Source of the DNA: Undibacter mobilis
Lineage (GTDB): Bacteria > Pseudomonadota > Alphaproteobacteria > Rhizobiales > Xanthobacteraceae
Assembly (NCBI RefSeq): GCF_003367195.1
Contig: NZ_QRGO01000001.1
Coordinates: 1,288,501-1,352,500, forward strand
DNA length: 64,000 nt
Direction of reading: 5' to 3'
Positions within the stretch are counted from its first letter, which is position 1, and the number at the start of each line of letters is the position of its first letter. The notes under the pieces were generated by a model, which did not search any database, was not told where the DNA came from, and saw nothing but the letters and a program-made list of their open reading frames with translations. Of this stretch, positions 34,684 to 43,540 are shown piece by piece. The translations under genes were made by a program, and so were the position numbers.

Positions 34684-35616
34684 ATGAACGAGACGACGGA
34701 AAAGCAGAGCTGGTGGAAGCGCCTGAGCGGCGGGCTCAAGCGCACGTCGGCGTCGCTGGGAACCGCGATCGGCGATCTCGTCACCAAGCGCAAGCTCGAT
34801 GCCGCCACGCTCGACGATCTGGAGAATGAGCTGATCCGTGCCGATCTCGGCATCGGCTTTGCGGCGCGCATTACCGAGACGCTCGGCGGCGGTCGCTATG
34901 AGAAAGGCATTGCTCCGGAGGAACTGCGTGCGCTGCTCGCCGGCGAGATCGAAAAGGTCATGGCGCCGGTGGCGAAGCCGATCGAGGTCACGGTGCAGCC
35001 TTTCGTGATCCTCGTCTCCGGGGTCAACGGCTCCGGCAAGACCACCACCATCGGCAAGATGTCCGCGCGCTTCCGCGCCCAGGGCAAGAAGGTGATGCTG
35101 GTCGCGGCCGACACGTTCCGCGCCGCCGCCATCGATCAATTGAAGATCTGGGCCGAGCGCACCGGCGCCAGCGTGATGGCCCGCACGCCCGGCTCCGATC
35201 CGGCGAGCCTCGCCTTCGAAGCCGTGACGGCCGCGAAGGCCGACGGCACCGACGTCGTGCTCATCGACACCGCGGGGCGTCTGCAGAATCGCGCCGAGCT
35301 GATGAGCGAACTGGAAAAGATCGTGCGCGTGATCCGCAAGGTCGAGCCCGCCGCACCGCATGCCGTGCTGCTGGTGCTCGACGCCACCGTCGGGCAAAAC
35401 GCATTGAGTCAGGTCGAAATCTTCGGCAAGACCGCGGGCGTCACCGGCCTTGTGATGACCAAGCTCGACGGCACTGCGCGCGGCGGCATCCTTGTGGCGA
35501 TCGCCGAGAAGTTCAAGCTGCCCGTGCATTTCATCGGTGTCGGCGAAGGTGTCGATGATCTAAGTGAATTCACTGCGCGCGATTTTGCCCGTGCGGTGGT
35601 GGGGATCGAGGATTGA
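34684..35616 (+). CDS. ftsY: SRP receptor GTPase FtsY
   Basis: 310 aa. P-loop VSGVNGSGKTTTIGKM, DTFRAAAIDQL, IDTAGRLQNRAELMSEL and TKLDGTARGG identify the SRP GTPase; GVGEGVDDLSEF ends it. The acidic A domain of E. coli FtsY is absent, as usual in alphaproteobacteria; a short basic amphipathic start (KQSWWKRLSGGLKRTS) probably binds the membrane. Start ATG 34684 has GGGAA; ATG 34636 is a weaker alternative. ffh is 5.8 kb away. Confidence 0.96.
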   Translation: MNETTEKQSWWKRLSGGLKRTSASLGTAIGDLVTKRKLDAATLDDLENELIRADLGIGFAARITETLGGGRYEKGIAPEELRALLAGEIEKVMAPVAKPIEVTVQPFVILVSGVNGSGKTTTIGKMSARFRAQGKKVMLVAADTFRAAAIDQLKIWAERTGASVMARTPGSDPASLAFEAVTAAKADGTDVVLIDTAGRLQNRAELMSELEKIVRVIRKVEPAAPHAVLLVLDATVGQNALSQVEIFGKTAGVTGLVMTKLDGTARGGILVAIAEKFKLPVHFIGVGEGVDDLSEFTARDFARAVVGIED

Positions 35617-35622
35617 CAGAAT

Positions 35623-35743
35623 CCTCATGGTGAGGAGCGCCCATTGGCAGGCGCAGCCTGCGTAAACTTGGCTGCGATGGGCTCGCGAACCATGAGGCTC
35701 ATTCTTCGAGAATCGCTCCTTTGGAGCGCTCCTCGGGATGAGG
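35623..35743. repeat. Inverted doublet of family-A units (REPIN-like)
   Basis: Plus unit 35623-35697 (CCTCATGGTGAGGAGC ... CGCGAACCATGAGG, with an enlarged central hairpin region) abuts minus unit 35698-35743 (CTCATTCTTCGAGAATC - hairpin - GCGCTCCTCGGGATGAGG). Located 7 bases after ftsY. Confidence 0.82.
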
Positions 35744-35772
35744 GTTTAACGACAAGCGCTTGGAACGAAAAG

Positions 35773-36339
35773 ATGGCCGACAAGAAACAACTCAACCCCA
35801 TGCTCAAGCTGGCGCTCGATATCGGGCCGCTGATCCTGTTCTTCTTCATGAACTCGCGGCTTGGCATTTACTATGCCACCGGCAGCTTCATGGTCGCGGT
35901 GCTGATCGCGCTTGTCGTGTCCTATGTGCTGACCAGGCATATCGCGGTGATGCCGGTCGTCACGGCCGTGGTGGTATTGGTGTTCGGCGGGCTGACCTTG
36001 GTGCTGCACGACGATGTGTTCATCAAGCTCAAGCCGACCATCATCTATCTGCTGTTCGCCGGCGCCTTGCTGTTCGGCATCGTTTTCAACAAGCCGTTGC
36101 TCAACATGGTCTTCGACTCGGTGTTCCACATTACCGACGAAGGCTGGCGCAAGCTGACCTGGCGCTGGATGCTGTTCTTCGTCTTTCTTGCTGTGCTCAA
36201 CGAGGCGGTGTGGCGCACGCAGACGACGGACTTCTGGGTCAATTTCAAGCTGTTCGGCTTCGTGCCGCTGACGCTGCTGTTCGGCATTGCGCAGGTGCCG
36301 CTGCTGAACAAATACGCCGCGCCGGAACGCAAGCCGTAA
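35773..36339 (+). CDS. Inner membrane protein YciB / septation protein IspZ family
   Basis: 188 aa, about five membrane helices. Family strings LALDIGPLILFFFMNSRLGI, LLFGIVFNKPLLNMVFDSVF, WRKLTWRWMLFFVFLAVLNE and VWRTQTTDFWVNFKLFGFVP. Homologues take part in cell-envelope synthesis and septation. ATG 35773 has only a weak SD (GAAAAG). Follows ftsY past a repeat doublet. Confidence 0.93.
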   Translation: MADKKQLNPMLKLALDIGPLILFFFMNSRLGIYYATGSFMVAVLIALVVSYVLTRHIAVMPVVTAVVVLVFGGLTLVLHDDVFIKLKPTIIYLLFAGALLFGIVFNKPLLNMVFDSVFHITDEGWRKLTWRWMLFFVFLAVLNEAVWRTQTTDFWVNFKLFGFVPLTLLFGIAQVPLLNKYAAPERKP

Positions 36340-36346
36340 CGCCGGC

Positions 36347-37441
36347 TCAGGCGGTCACGGCGGCGCGGTCGCGCAAATAGGGTTTGCGGAAGGCAAGAAA
36401 GCGCTTCTCGAGCAAGGTGTAGGACATCGCCGCCACCGGCAGGAAGGCGATGAAGGCCAGTGTCGCGATGAGCCAGGCGACATAGAAGTCGTCGGCGCTG
36501 CCGCTGCGGCCCCAGAATGTGTGGCGCAGGGCGACAATCGGGAAGAAGTGCAGCAAATAGATCGAGTACGACCACTCGCCGATTCGCGTCAGTACGCGAT
36601 CGAGGGCGGCGGGAATGCGGAAGGTCGCGCCGTCATACCAGGCGATCAAGGCGCCGAAGGTGATGGCCTCGATCGTCGGGATGACAATCCAGATCGGATG
36701 CGGTGAGGGCGCGCCGGTGCGGTTATGGAAGCCGCCCATGGCGTCGAATTGCGTCCAGATGATCAGGAACGACAGCATCGAGATCGCGGCGATGGCGTTG
36801 AGCGCCGGCCGGCGCAAGGTGCCGGATAGGGTCGCAAACGCGAAGATCATGCCGAACACGAACTGGTCGATACGGCCGAAGATGGTCCAGTACGCGATGT
36901 GCTGCGCTTCGCCGAAGGTGATCCACCAGTTGATGCACAGCGCCAGTGCGCCGGCGACCACCAGCATCAGCGCGCCGGGGCCCTGGCGGCGCGTCAGCAA
37001 CAGCAGCAGTGGAAACATGAGGTAGAAGTGCAGCTCGATCGCGACCGACCAGGCGCCATAGGGCCAGGTCGGCAGCAGGAAGCCGTAGACGAGATCGCTT
37101 GTCGGGATCGGCTTGCCGGTCAGCTGGCCGATGACGGTCCAGGCGGTGAGGCACACGATCAGCAGTGGCGCCAGCCGCATCGCGCGGTTCCACAGGAAGC
37201 GCGGAAAGTCGATGTCGTGCGGGCCGACCAGCTTGGCGAACAGATAGCCGGACAACGTCATGAACAAGGCGACGCCGGTGTGGCCCTCGTCGAACAGCGC
37301 CAGCGGGAAGATCGGCTGACTGGCATAGGGCACCGGAAATTCCGGCGTCATGTGCAGGAAATGCCAGACGAAGACCAGATAGGCGGCGAGGGCGCGCAAG
37401 TGGTCGAGCCGGGAGAAGTGCTGGCCGCTGGTCGAGCGCAA
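36347..37441 (-). CDS. Acyltransferase family 3 (OafA/YrhL-type)
   Basis: 364-aa polytopic membrane acyltransferase, ten or so helices. N-terminal RLDHLRALAAYLVFVWHFLH (with the active-site-like H) and GVALFMTLSGYLFAKL, then WSVAIELHFYLMFPLLL are family hallmarks. Members O-acetylate surface polysaccharides or lipids; the substrate is unknown. Start taken as TTG 37441 with AAGGA eight bases upstream; no ATG fits. Ends 8 bases from the convergent yciB-like gene. Confidence 0.88.
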   Translation of the reverse strand: MRSTSGQHFSRLDHLRALAAYLVFVWHFLHMTPEFPVPYASQPIFPLALFDEGHTGVALFMTLSGYLFAKLVGPHDIDFPRFLWNRAMRLAPLLIVCLTAWTVIGQLTGKPIPTSDLVYGFLLPTWPYGAWSVAIELHFYLMFPLLLLLTRRQGPGALMLVVAGALALCINWWITFGEAQHIAYWTIFGRIDQFVFGMIFAFATLSGTLRRPALNAIAAISMLSFLIIWTQFDAMGGFHNRTGAPSPHPIWIVIPTIEAITFGALIAWYDGATFRIPAALDRVLTRIGEWSYSIYLLHFFPIVALRHTFWGRSGSADDFYVAWLIATLAFIAFLPVAAMSYTLLEKRFLAFRKPYLRDRAAVTA

Positions 37442-37537
37442 AAGGTTAATCCTTCCTGCCCACGGGACTGGCGTGGCGCAGGGGTATCACCGCCGGCTCT
37501 AACGTTTGGTTACGGCGCAGCGTGAATGGCGCTGCGG

Positions 37538-38134
37538 TTACGGCTGCTGCAGCGCTTTCTCGATCTGCGGTTTCAGCACGGCCTCGATATTCTGCGGCGT
37601 GATCGGTCCGACCAGCTTGTAGGCGATGCGGCCGTCGCGGCCGATCAGGAAGGTTTCCGGCACGCCATAGACGCCCCAGTCGATCGAGGCGCGGCCCTTC
37701 TCGTCCACGCCGACCGCGGTGAAGGGATTGCCGTAGCGGTTGAGGAAGCGCCGCGCATTGTCGGCGACGTCCTTGTAGTTGATGCCGACAATGTTGAAGC
37801 GCTTGTCCTTGGCGAGCGCGTCGAGCAGCGGCGCCTCGTCGTGGCACGGCACGCACCACGACGCCCAGACATTCACCAAAGTCACGTGGCCCTTGAGCAT
37901 GTCGTCTTTGAGACCCGGCACCGGCTTGCCGTTGATGGCCAGCGCCTCGAGCGGCGGCAGGTCGGTCGGCGGCACTTGTTTGCCGATCAGCGCCGATGGC
38001 AGCTTCGACGGATCGCCGGCGATCAGCCCGAAATAGAACAGGGCCGCGATGGCGGCGAAAATGATCAGCGGCAGCGCCAGCACCAGGCTGCGCCGGCGCG
38101 GCGTGGTCTCAGTCGTGTGTTCGGCGGGGCTCAT
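37538..38134 (-). CDS. ccmG: Thiol:disulfide oxidoreductase CcmG/DsbE
   Basis: 198 aa. One N-terminal membrane anchor (about residues 16-38), then a periplasmic thioredoxin fold with C94-VP-C97 in NVWASWCVPCHDEAP and the family cis-Pro segment YGVPETFLI. It keeps apocytochrome heme-site cysteines reduced. ATGA overlap with ccmD. Last gene of ccmABCDG. Confidence 0.95.
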   Translation of the reverse strand: MSPAEHTTETTPRRRSLVLALPLIIFAAIAALFYFGLIAGDPSKLPSALIGKQVPPTDLPPLEALAINGKPVPGLKDDMLKGHVTLVNVWASWCVPCHDEAPLLDALAKDKRFNIVGINYKDVADNARRFLNRYGNPFTAVGVDEKGRASIDWGVYGVPETFLIGRDGRIAYKLVGPITPQNIEAVLKPQIEKALQQP

Positions 38135-38307
38135 GCCTGATCCTCGCGTTGCGAGCGACGCTTGATGCCGCGGCTTTCCAGATCGCCGAGAATGCGCCGT
38201 TGCACGGCGTAGTCGCGCGCGATCCACCCGATCAGCCCGACGATCACGATCGCCGTCGCGATGTAAGCGACGAGGATGAAACCGGCATGAGGTCCGAGAG
38301 TCGCCAT
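38131..38307 (-). CDS. ccmD: Heme exporter protein D
   Basis: 58-aa single-span protein: MATLGPHAGFILVAYIATAI then VIVGLIGWIARDYAVQRRIL and a basic tail ending REDQA. Helps release heme-loaded CcmE from CcmABC. Too short for routine ORF calling but in the right place, between ccmC and ccmG, with a 4-base overlap into ccmG (ATGA). Confidence 0.93.
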   Translation of the reverse strand: MATLGPHAGFILVAYIATAIVIVGLIGWIARDYAVQRRILGDLESRGIKRRSQREDQA

Positions 38308-38365
38308 CACGCGCTTTTTCCTTTGCGCATGACCTTGTCGGACAATCGCTTCACACTTTCCCGGG

Positions 38366-39091
38366 TCATGCGCTTGCCGCCTGCATCATGCGCATGCTGC
38401 GGACGCGGCGGCGCAGGATCTCGTTGCGCATCGCGGCTATATGCAGCGTGAAGAACAGCAGCGTGAAGGCCAGCGCCATCGTCAGCAGCGGCACCAGGAT
38501 CGACGGATCGATGGCCGGGCCGTCCATGCGCACGACCGAGGCCGGCTGATGCAGTGTGTTCCACCAGTCGACCGAGAATTTGATGATCGGAATATTCACG
38601 GCGCCGACCAGCGCGAGAATGGCAGCCGCGCGTGAGGCGCGGTTCGGATCGTCGGCTGTCCAGTACAAGGCCAGCATGCCGAGATACAGAAGGAACAGCA
38701 CCAGCACCGAGGTCAGCCGCGCGTCCCAAACCCAGTAGGTGCCCCACATCGGCCGGCCCCACAGCGAACCGGTCACCAGGCAGATGAAGGTGAAGGCCGC
38801 GCCGACCGGCGCCGCCGCTTTCACGGCGACATCGGCGAGCGGATGCCGCCACACCAGCGTGCCCAGCGCGGCAACCGTCATCAGGCCCCAGCCCATCATG
38901 GCGAGCCAGGCCGACGGCACATGCAGGAACATGATCTTGACGGTCGCGCCTTGTTGGTAGTCGTCCGGCGCATAGGCGACGCGGTAGAGCCCGTAGGCGA
39001 ACACGGCCACGGTCACGAGCGCCAGCCACGGCAGCACGCGGTTTGCCAGGGCGAGGAAGCGGGTCGGATTGGCGAGGTCGATCAGGGCCAT
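38366..39091 (-). CDS. ccmC: Heme transporter/handling protein CcmC
   Basis: 241 aa, six membrane helices. The tryptophan-rich heme-binding WGTYWVWDARLTS (WWD-type) loop is present, with the flanking histidines in FLHVPSAW and NTLHQPASV. It loads heme on CcmE. Start ATG 39091; the open frame extends upstream without family sequence. Spaced 58 bases from ccmD. Confidence 0.95.
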   Translation of the reverse strand: MALIDLANPTRFLALANRVLPWLALVTVAVFAYGLYRVAYAPDDYQQGATVKIMFLHVPSAWLAMMGWGLMTVAALGTLVWRHPLADVAVKAAAPVGAAFTFICLVTGSLWGRPMWGTYWVWDARLTSVLVLFLLYLGMLALYWTADDPNRASRAAAILALVGAVNIPIIKFSVDWWNTLHQPASVVRMDGPAIDPSILVPLLTMALAFTLLFFTLHIAAMRNEILRRRVRSMRMMQAASA

Positions 39092-39101
39092 GGGCGGATA
39101 T

Positions 39102-39167
39102 CTAGCCAGCGCGGGACGGGCGGGCAATGAGGTGGGTCAACGCTGCGGTCAGGTCTTCGTTACTCAT
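39102..39167 (-). CDS. Possible 21-aa ORF between ccmB and ccmC
   Basis: ATG 39167 preceded by AGGAG (5 bases), encoding MSNEDLTAALTHLIARPSRA plus G and stop. It starts 2 bases after the ccmB stop and ends 10 bases before ccmC. A translational-coupling leader for ccmC or a micro-protein is possible; chance is not excluded. Confidence 0.3.
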   Translation of the reverse strand: MSNEDLTAALTHLIARPSRAG

Positions 39168-39169
39168 CG

Positions 39170-39838
39170 TCACTCCTGCCCCTGTCGCAGCGCCGCAGCG
39201 GCCGCCAGCGGGCCGAGCACCAGCGTGGCCAAAGACAGCGCGCACAAAATGGTGAAAGGAGGCCCGAAGGGGGCCGGCCCGACGATGGCAGCATTGGCGG
39301 CGGCGACGCCGAAAATCAGCACCGGCACCGTGAGTGGCAGCACCAGGATCGCCATCAGCAGGCCGCCGCGCCGCAAGGTCACGGACAATGCCGCGCCAAT
39401 GAGGCCGATGAAGGTGAGCGACGGCGTGCCGGCGAGCAAGGTCAGCGCCACATAGCCCATTGCGGTGAATTCGACATTGAGCATCAGGCCGAGCACCGGC
39501 GTGATGACGACCAGCGGCAAGGCGGTGGTCAGCCAGTGCGCGATGGCCTTGGCGGCGACAGTCAGCTCCAGCGGCAAGCCGCTCATGGTCAGAAGATCGA
39601 GCGAGCCGTCGTCGTGATCGGCGGCAAACAACCGGTCGAGCGCCAGCAGGGTCGAGAGCAACGCGCCGATCCACAGCACCGCCGGGCCGATCCGCGCCAG
39701 CAGATTGAGGTCGGGGCCGATGGCGAAGGGGATCATCGAGACGACGACAAAGTAGAACAGGGCGCCCATCAGCGCGCCGCCGCCCACGCGTACGGACAGC
39801 CGCATGTCGCGGAGGATGATGGCGGTGAAGGCGGTCAT
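39170..39838 (-). CDS. ccmB: Heme exporter protein B (ABC permease)
   Basis: 222 aa, six membrane helices. Family strings LRDMRLSVRVGGGALMGALF, then WIGALLSTLLALDRLF and DDGSLDLLTMSGLPLEL. Forms the CcmAB ABC module that powers heme-CcmE release. ATGA overlap with ccmA. Confidence 0.95.
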   Translation of the reverse strand: MTAFTAIILRDMRLSVRVGGGALMGALFYFVVVSMIPFAIGPDLNLLARIGPAVLWIGALLSTLLALDRLFAADHDDGSLDLLTMSGLPLELTVAAKAIAHWLTTALPLVVITPVLGLMLNVEFTAMGYVALTLLAGTPSLTFIGLIGAALSVTLRRGGLLMAILVLPLTVPVLIFGVAAANAAIVGPAPFGPPFTILCALSLATLVLGPLAAAAALRQGQE

Positions 39839-40458
39839 GCCGTCACCCCCATCTTCAGTTCGCGCGGGGCGTCTAACCCGATCGGGCCATGGGTCGCGGC
39901 GACGATCATGCCGCCGCCGGCCAGATGCTCGCGCATGAACTGGGCGAGGCGGCCCTGTGACGGCGCATCAAGGGCCGAGGTCGGCTCGTCGAGCAGCCAC
40001 AGCGGCCGCTTTACGGCGAGCAGACGCGCGATCGATAGCCGCCGCTTCTGCCCGGCGGACAGATAGGCGGCCGGCAGGTCGGCGAGGCTGCCGAGCTCGA
40101 CGGCATCGAGCGCGGCGTCGGTCGCAGCCTCGTCCGGCGCGCCGAGGAAGTTCGTCCAGAATGTCAGGTTCTCGCGGACCGTCAGCGAAGGCTTGGCCGC
40201 GTCGAGATGACCCAGGTAATGCGCCTGCTCGGGCAGGCTGGATTCCTCTATGCCGCCGGTCAGCTCGATCTTGCCCTCCGCCGCGCGCAGTAAGCCGGCG
40301 ATCACCCGCAGCAGAGACGATTTGCCAGCGCCGTTGCGCCCGGTCACGACCAGGGCCTCGCCGGCCGATACCGTGAAATTCATGTCGGCGAAAACCCGCC
40401 GTCCGCCGCGCTCACAGGCCAGGCTCTCGCAGAGGAGCTGCATCCGGTCGCTGTTCAT
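39835..40458 (-). CDS. ccmA: Cytochrome c biogenesis ATP-binding protein CcmA
   Basis: 207 aa. Walker A GRNGAGKSSLLRVIAG, signature LSAGQKRRLSIARLL (divergent, as in CcmA), Walker B LWLLDEPTSALD. First gene of ccmABCDG. ATG 40458 is used; ATG 40443 is an alternative. Divergent from acnA across 261 bases that contain an AGCAAAATTGCT palindrome (40509-40520) and no gene. CcmE, F and H are not in the window. Confidence 0.95.
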   Translation of the reverse strand: MNSDRMQLLCESLACERGGRRVFADMNFTVSAGEALVVTGRNGAGKSSLLRVIAGLLRAAEGKIELTGGIEESSLPEQAHYLGHLDAAKPSLTVRENLTFWTNFLGAPDEAATDAALDAVELGSLADLPAAYLSAGQKRRLSIARLLAVKRPLWLLDEPTSALDAPSQGRLAQFMREHLAGGGMIVAATHGPIGLDAPRELKMGVTA

Positions 40459-40719
40459 CGAACCTCGCGCGTGCGGTTGCTTGTGACGGTCCGGAACAAC
40501 AGCCTCAGCAAAATTGCTACCTTCTTACTCTGGAATGATCCCAGCCATTATGGCATCTGGCGTGAAAAGACCTTATAAGCCAGCCGATACGGCGCTGCGC
40601 TATCGTAAAAGTGCGTAGCCGAGTTCAAGCTGGGTGAATACTTCTTTCAGGCCAATGGCTTAGTGCCAAGGGCGCCCCGTCCGGATCGTCGTCCCCTCGC
40701 CGGGAATGGAAACACAATC

Positions 40720-43425
40720 ATGACCTCTCTCGACAGCTTCAAATGCGCCAAGACCCTCAAGGTCGGCAGCAAGACTTACGCCTATTACAGCCTCCCGGTG
40801 GCGGAGAAGAACGGCCTGAAAGGCATCTCGCGGCTGCCCTTCTCAATGAAGGTGCTGCTCGAGAATCTGCTGCGCAACGAGGACGGCACGACCGTCACCA
40901 AGGAAGACATCAAGGCCGTCGCCGAGTGGATGAAGACCAAGACATCCACGCATGAATTCGCCTTCCGCCCGGCGCGCGTGCTGATGCAGGACTTCACCGG
41001 CGTCCCCGCGGTGGTCGATCTCGCCGCCATGCGCGACGCCATGGTGAACTTCGGCGGCGACCCGAAGAAGATCAACCCGCTGATCCCCGTCGATCTCGTC
41101 ATCGACCACTCGGTCAACGTCAACTTCTTCGGCGACAGCAAGGCCTTCAAGAAGAACGTCGATGAAGAGTATCGCCAGAATCAGGAGCGCTACACCTTCC
41201 TGAAGTGGGCGCAGCGTTCGTTCGACAATTTCCGCGTCGTGCCGCCCGGCACCGGCATCTGCCACCAGGTCAATCTCGAATATCTGTCGCGTGTCGTCTG
41301 GACCAAGAAAGACAAGGTTACGATCGGCAAGAAGACCGCCGAGATGAACGTCGCCTATCCGGACACGTTGGTCGGCACCGACTCGCATACCACCATGGTC
41401 AACGGCGTTGCCGTGCTCGGCTGGGGCGTTGGCGGCATCGAGGCGGAAGCAGCGATGCTCGGCCAGCCCTTGTCGATGACGCTGCCGGAAGTGATCGGCT
41501 TCAAGCTGGTCGGCAAGCTGAAAGAGGGCCTCACCGCTACCGACCTCGTGCTCACCGTGACGCAGATGCTGCGCAAGCGCGGCGTCGTCGGCAAGTTCGT
41601 CGAGTTCTTCGGCCCGGGCCTGCAGCATCTGCCGGTCGCCGATCGCGCGACGCTCGCCAACATGGCGCCGGAATATGGCGCGACCTGCGGCTACTCGCCG
41701 GTCGATGACGACGCCATCCAGTTCCTCAAGGACACCGGCCGTCCGGCCGACGTGGTCAAGCTCGCCGCCGCTTACGCCAAGGCGCAGGGCATGTATCGCA
41801 CCGCGCGCACGCCGGATCCGGTGTTCACCGACATCCTCACGCTCGACCTTGCCACCGTGCAGCCGTCGCTGTCGGGCCCGAAGCGCCCGCAGGATCGCAT
41901 TGCGCTGCCTGACGTCGTCGCCGGTTTCACCACGGCAATGGAGAAGGAATACAACAAGGCCGCCGAGCTGAAGAAGCGCGCGCCGGTCGAAGGCCGCAAG
42001 CATGATCTCGGTCATGGTGACGTCGTCATCGCCGCCATCACCTCCTGCACCAACACCTCGAACCCGAGCGTCATGATCGGCGCCGGTCTGCTCGCCCGCA
42101 AGGCGGCGGCTTTGGGCCTCAAGTCCAAGCCCTGGGTGAAGACGTCGCTGGCGCCGGGCTCGCAGGTCGTCGCCGAATATCTCGCCAAATCGGGGCTGCA
42201 GAAGGATCTCGACAAGGTCGGCTTCAACCTTGTCGGCTTCGGCTGCACCACCTGCATCGGCAATTCGGGCCCGCTGCCGGAAGAAATTTCCGAGTCGATC
42301 AACAAGAACGATCTGGTCTCGGCCGCGGTGCTCTCGGGTAACCGTAACTTCGAAGGCCGCGTTAATCCGGATGTGCGCGCCAACTATCTGGCGTCGCCGC
42401 CGCTGGTCGTTGCCTATGCGCTGGCGGGCTCGATGTATGTCGATCTCACCAAGGATCCGCTCGGCACGGACAAGAAGGGCAAGCCGATCTATCTCAAGGA
42501 CATCTGGCCGACCAACAAGGAGATCGCCAAGTTCGTCTCCAAGTACGTGACGAAGAAGATCTTCTCGGCGAAATACGCCGACGTGTTCAAGGGCGATGCC
42601 AACTGGCGCAAGATCGCGGTCAAGGGCGGTCTCACGTATGGCTGGGACGATCGCTCGACCTATGTGCAGAACCCGCCTTACTTCGAAGGTATGCAGCGCA
42701 AGGAAGTGCCGATCGACGACATCGTCGGTGCGCGTGTGCTTGGCCTGTTCCTCGACTCCATCACTACCGACCACATTTCGCCGGCCGGTTCGATCAAGGA
42801 GTCGAGCCCGGCGGGCACCTATCTGCGCGATCATCAGGTGCGCCCGATCGACTTCAATCAGTACGGCACGCGGCGCGGCAATCATCAGGTGATGATGCGC
42901 GGCACTTTCGGCAACATTCGCATCAAGAACCAGATGGTGCCGGGCGTCGAAGGCGGCGTGACGGTTCACTATCCCGACAAGGAAAAGATGACGATTTACG
43001 ACGCGGCCATGAAGTACAAGGCCGAGAAGGTTCCGCTCGTCGTCTTCGCCGGCAAGGAATACGGCACCGGCTCGTCGCGCGACTGGGCTGCCAAGGGTTC
43101 GGTGCTGCTCGGCATCCGCGCCGTGATCACGCAATCGTTTGAGCGCATCCATCGCTCGAACCTCGTCGGCATGGGCGTGATGCCGCTCAACTTCGAGGAA
43201 GGCACCTCGTGGCAGTCGCTCGGTCTCAAGGGCGACGAACTGGTCACGATCCGCGGCCTCGAGGGCGACCTCAAGCCCCGGCAGAAGCTCACCGCCGAGA
43301 TCACGATGGCCGACGGCACCGTGAAGAAGGTGCCGCTGATCTGCCGCATCGATACCCTCGACGAACTGGAATACTTCCGCAGCGGCGGCATTCTGCAATA
43401 CGTGCTGCGTCAGCTCGCCGCCTGA
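40720..43425 (+). CDS. acnA: Aconitate hydratase A
   Basis: TCA-cycle enzyme isomerising citrate and isocitrate; 4Fe-4S cluster ligands C443 (TSCTNTSNPS), C509 and C512 (GCTTCIGNSG). 901 aa, normal for AcnA/IRP-type. C-terminal swivel domain strings SRDWAAKGSVLLGIRAVITQ and FERIHRSNLVGMGVMPL. Start ATG 40720; the open frame upstream lacks family sequence. Next to ccmA as in Bradyrhizobium relatives. Confidence 0.97.
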   Translation: MTSLDSFKCAKTLKVGSKTYAYYSLPVAEKNGLKGISRLPFSMKVLLENLLRNEDGTTVTKEDIKAVAEWMKTKTSTHEFAFRPARVLMQDFTGVPAVVDLAAMRDAMVNFGGDPKKINPLIPVDLVIDHSVNVNFFGDSKAFKKNVDEEYRQNQERYTFLKWAQRSFDNFRVVPPGTGICHQVNLEYLSRVVWTKKDKVTIGKKTAEMNVAYPDTLVGTDSHTTMVNGVAVLGWGVGGIEAEAAMLGQPLSMTLPEVIGFKLVGKLKEGLTATDLVLTVTQMLRKRGVVGKFVEFFGPGLQHLPVADRATLANMAPEYGATCGYSPVDDDAIQFLKDTGRPADVVKLAAAYAKAQGMYRTARTPDPVFTDILTLDLATVQPSLSGPKRPQDRIALPDVVAGFTTAMEKEYNKAAELKKRAPVEGRKHDLGHGDVVIAAITSCTNTSNPSVMIGAGLLARKAAALGLKSKPWVKTSLAPGSQVVAEYLAKSGLQKDLDKVGFNLVGFGCTTCIGNSGPLPEEISESINKNDLVSAAVLSGNRNFEGRVNPDVRANYLASPPLVVAYALAGSMYVDLTKDPLGTDKKGKPIYLKDIWPTNKEIAKFVSKYVTKKIFSAKYADVFKGDANWRKIAVKGGLTYGWDDRSTYVQNPPYFEGMQRKEVPIDDIVGARVLGLFLDSITTDHISPAGSIKESSPAGTYLRDHQVRPIDFNQYGTRRGNHQVMMRGTFGNIRIKNQMVPGVEGGVTVHYPDKEKMTIYDAAMKYKAEKVPLVVFAGKEYGTGSSRDWAAKGSVLLGIRAVITQSFERIHRSNLVGMGVMPLNFEEGTSWQSLGLKGDELVTIRGLEGDLKPRQKLTAEITMADGTVKKVPLICRIDTLDELEYFRSGGILQYVLRQLAA

Positions 43426-43451
43426 CGCTTCGCCGGTTCCGGACCGGAGTC

Positions 43452-43486
43452 TCACCCGCCCTCACTGCGAAGTGAGTGGCGGGTGA
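43452..43486 (+). terminator. Hairpin downstream of acnA
   Basis: TCACCCGCCCTCACT-GCGA-AGTGAGTGGCGGGTGA: about 14 paired bases with one mismatch, followed by TTTACTTTT. Confidence 0.75.
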
Positions 43487-43540
43487 TTTACTTTTGTCCC
43501 TATATGATGCGCGTCGCGTCGACCGGGGAATGCCGCCGAA

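Noticed and set aside
36045..36575. Open frames antisense to the YciB-like gene and crossing into the acyltransferase gene
   Set aside because: They are shadows of two well-supported membrane-protein genes and have no signal, SD or family motif.
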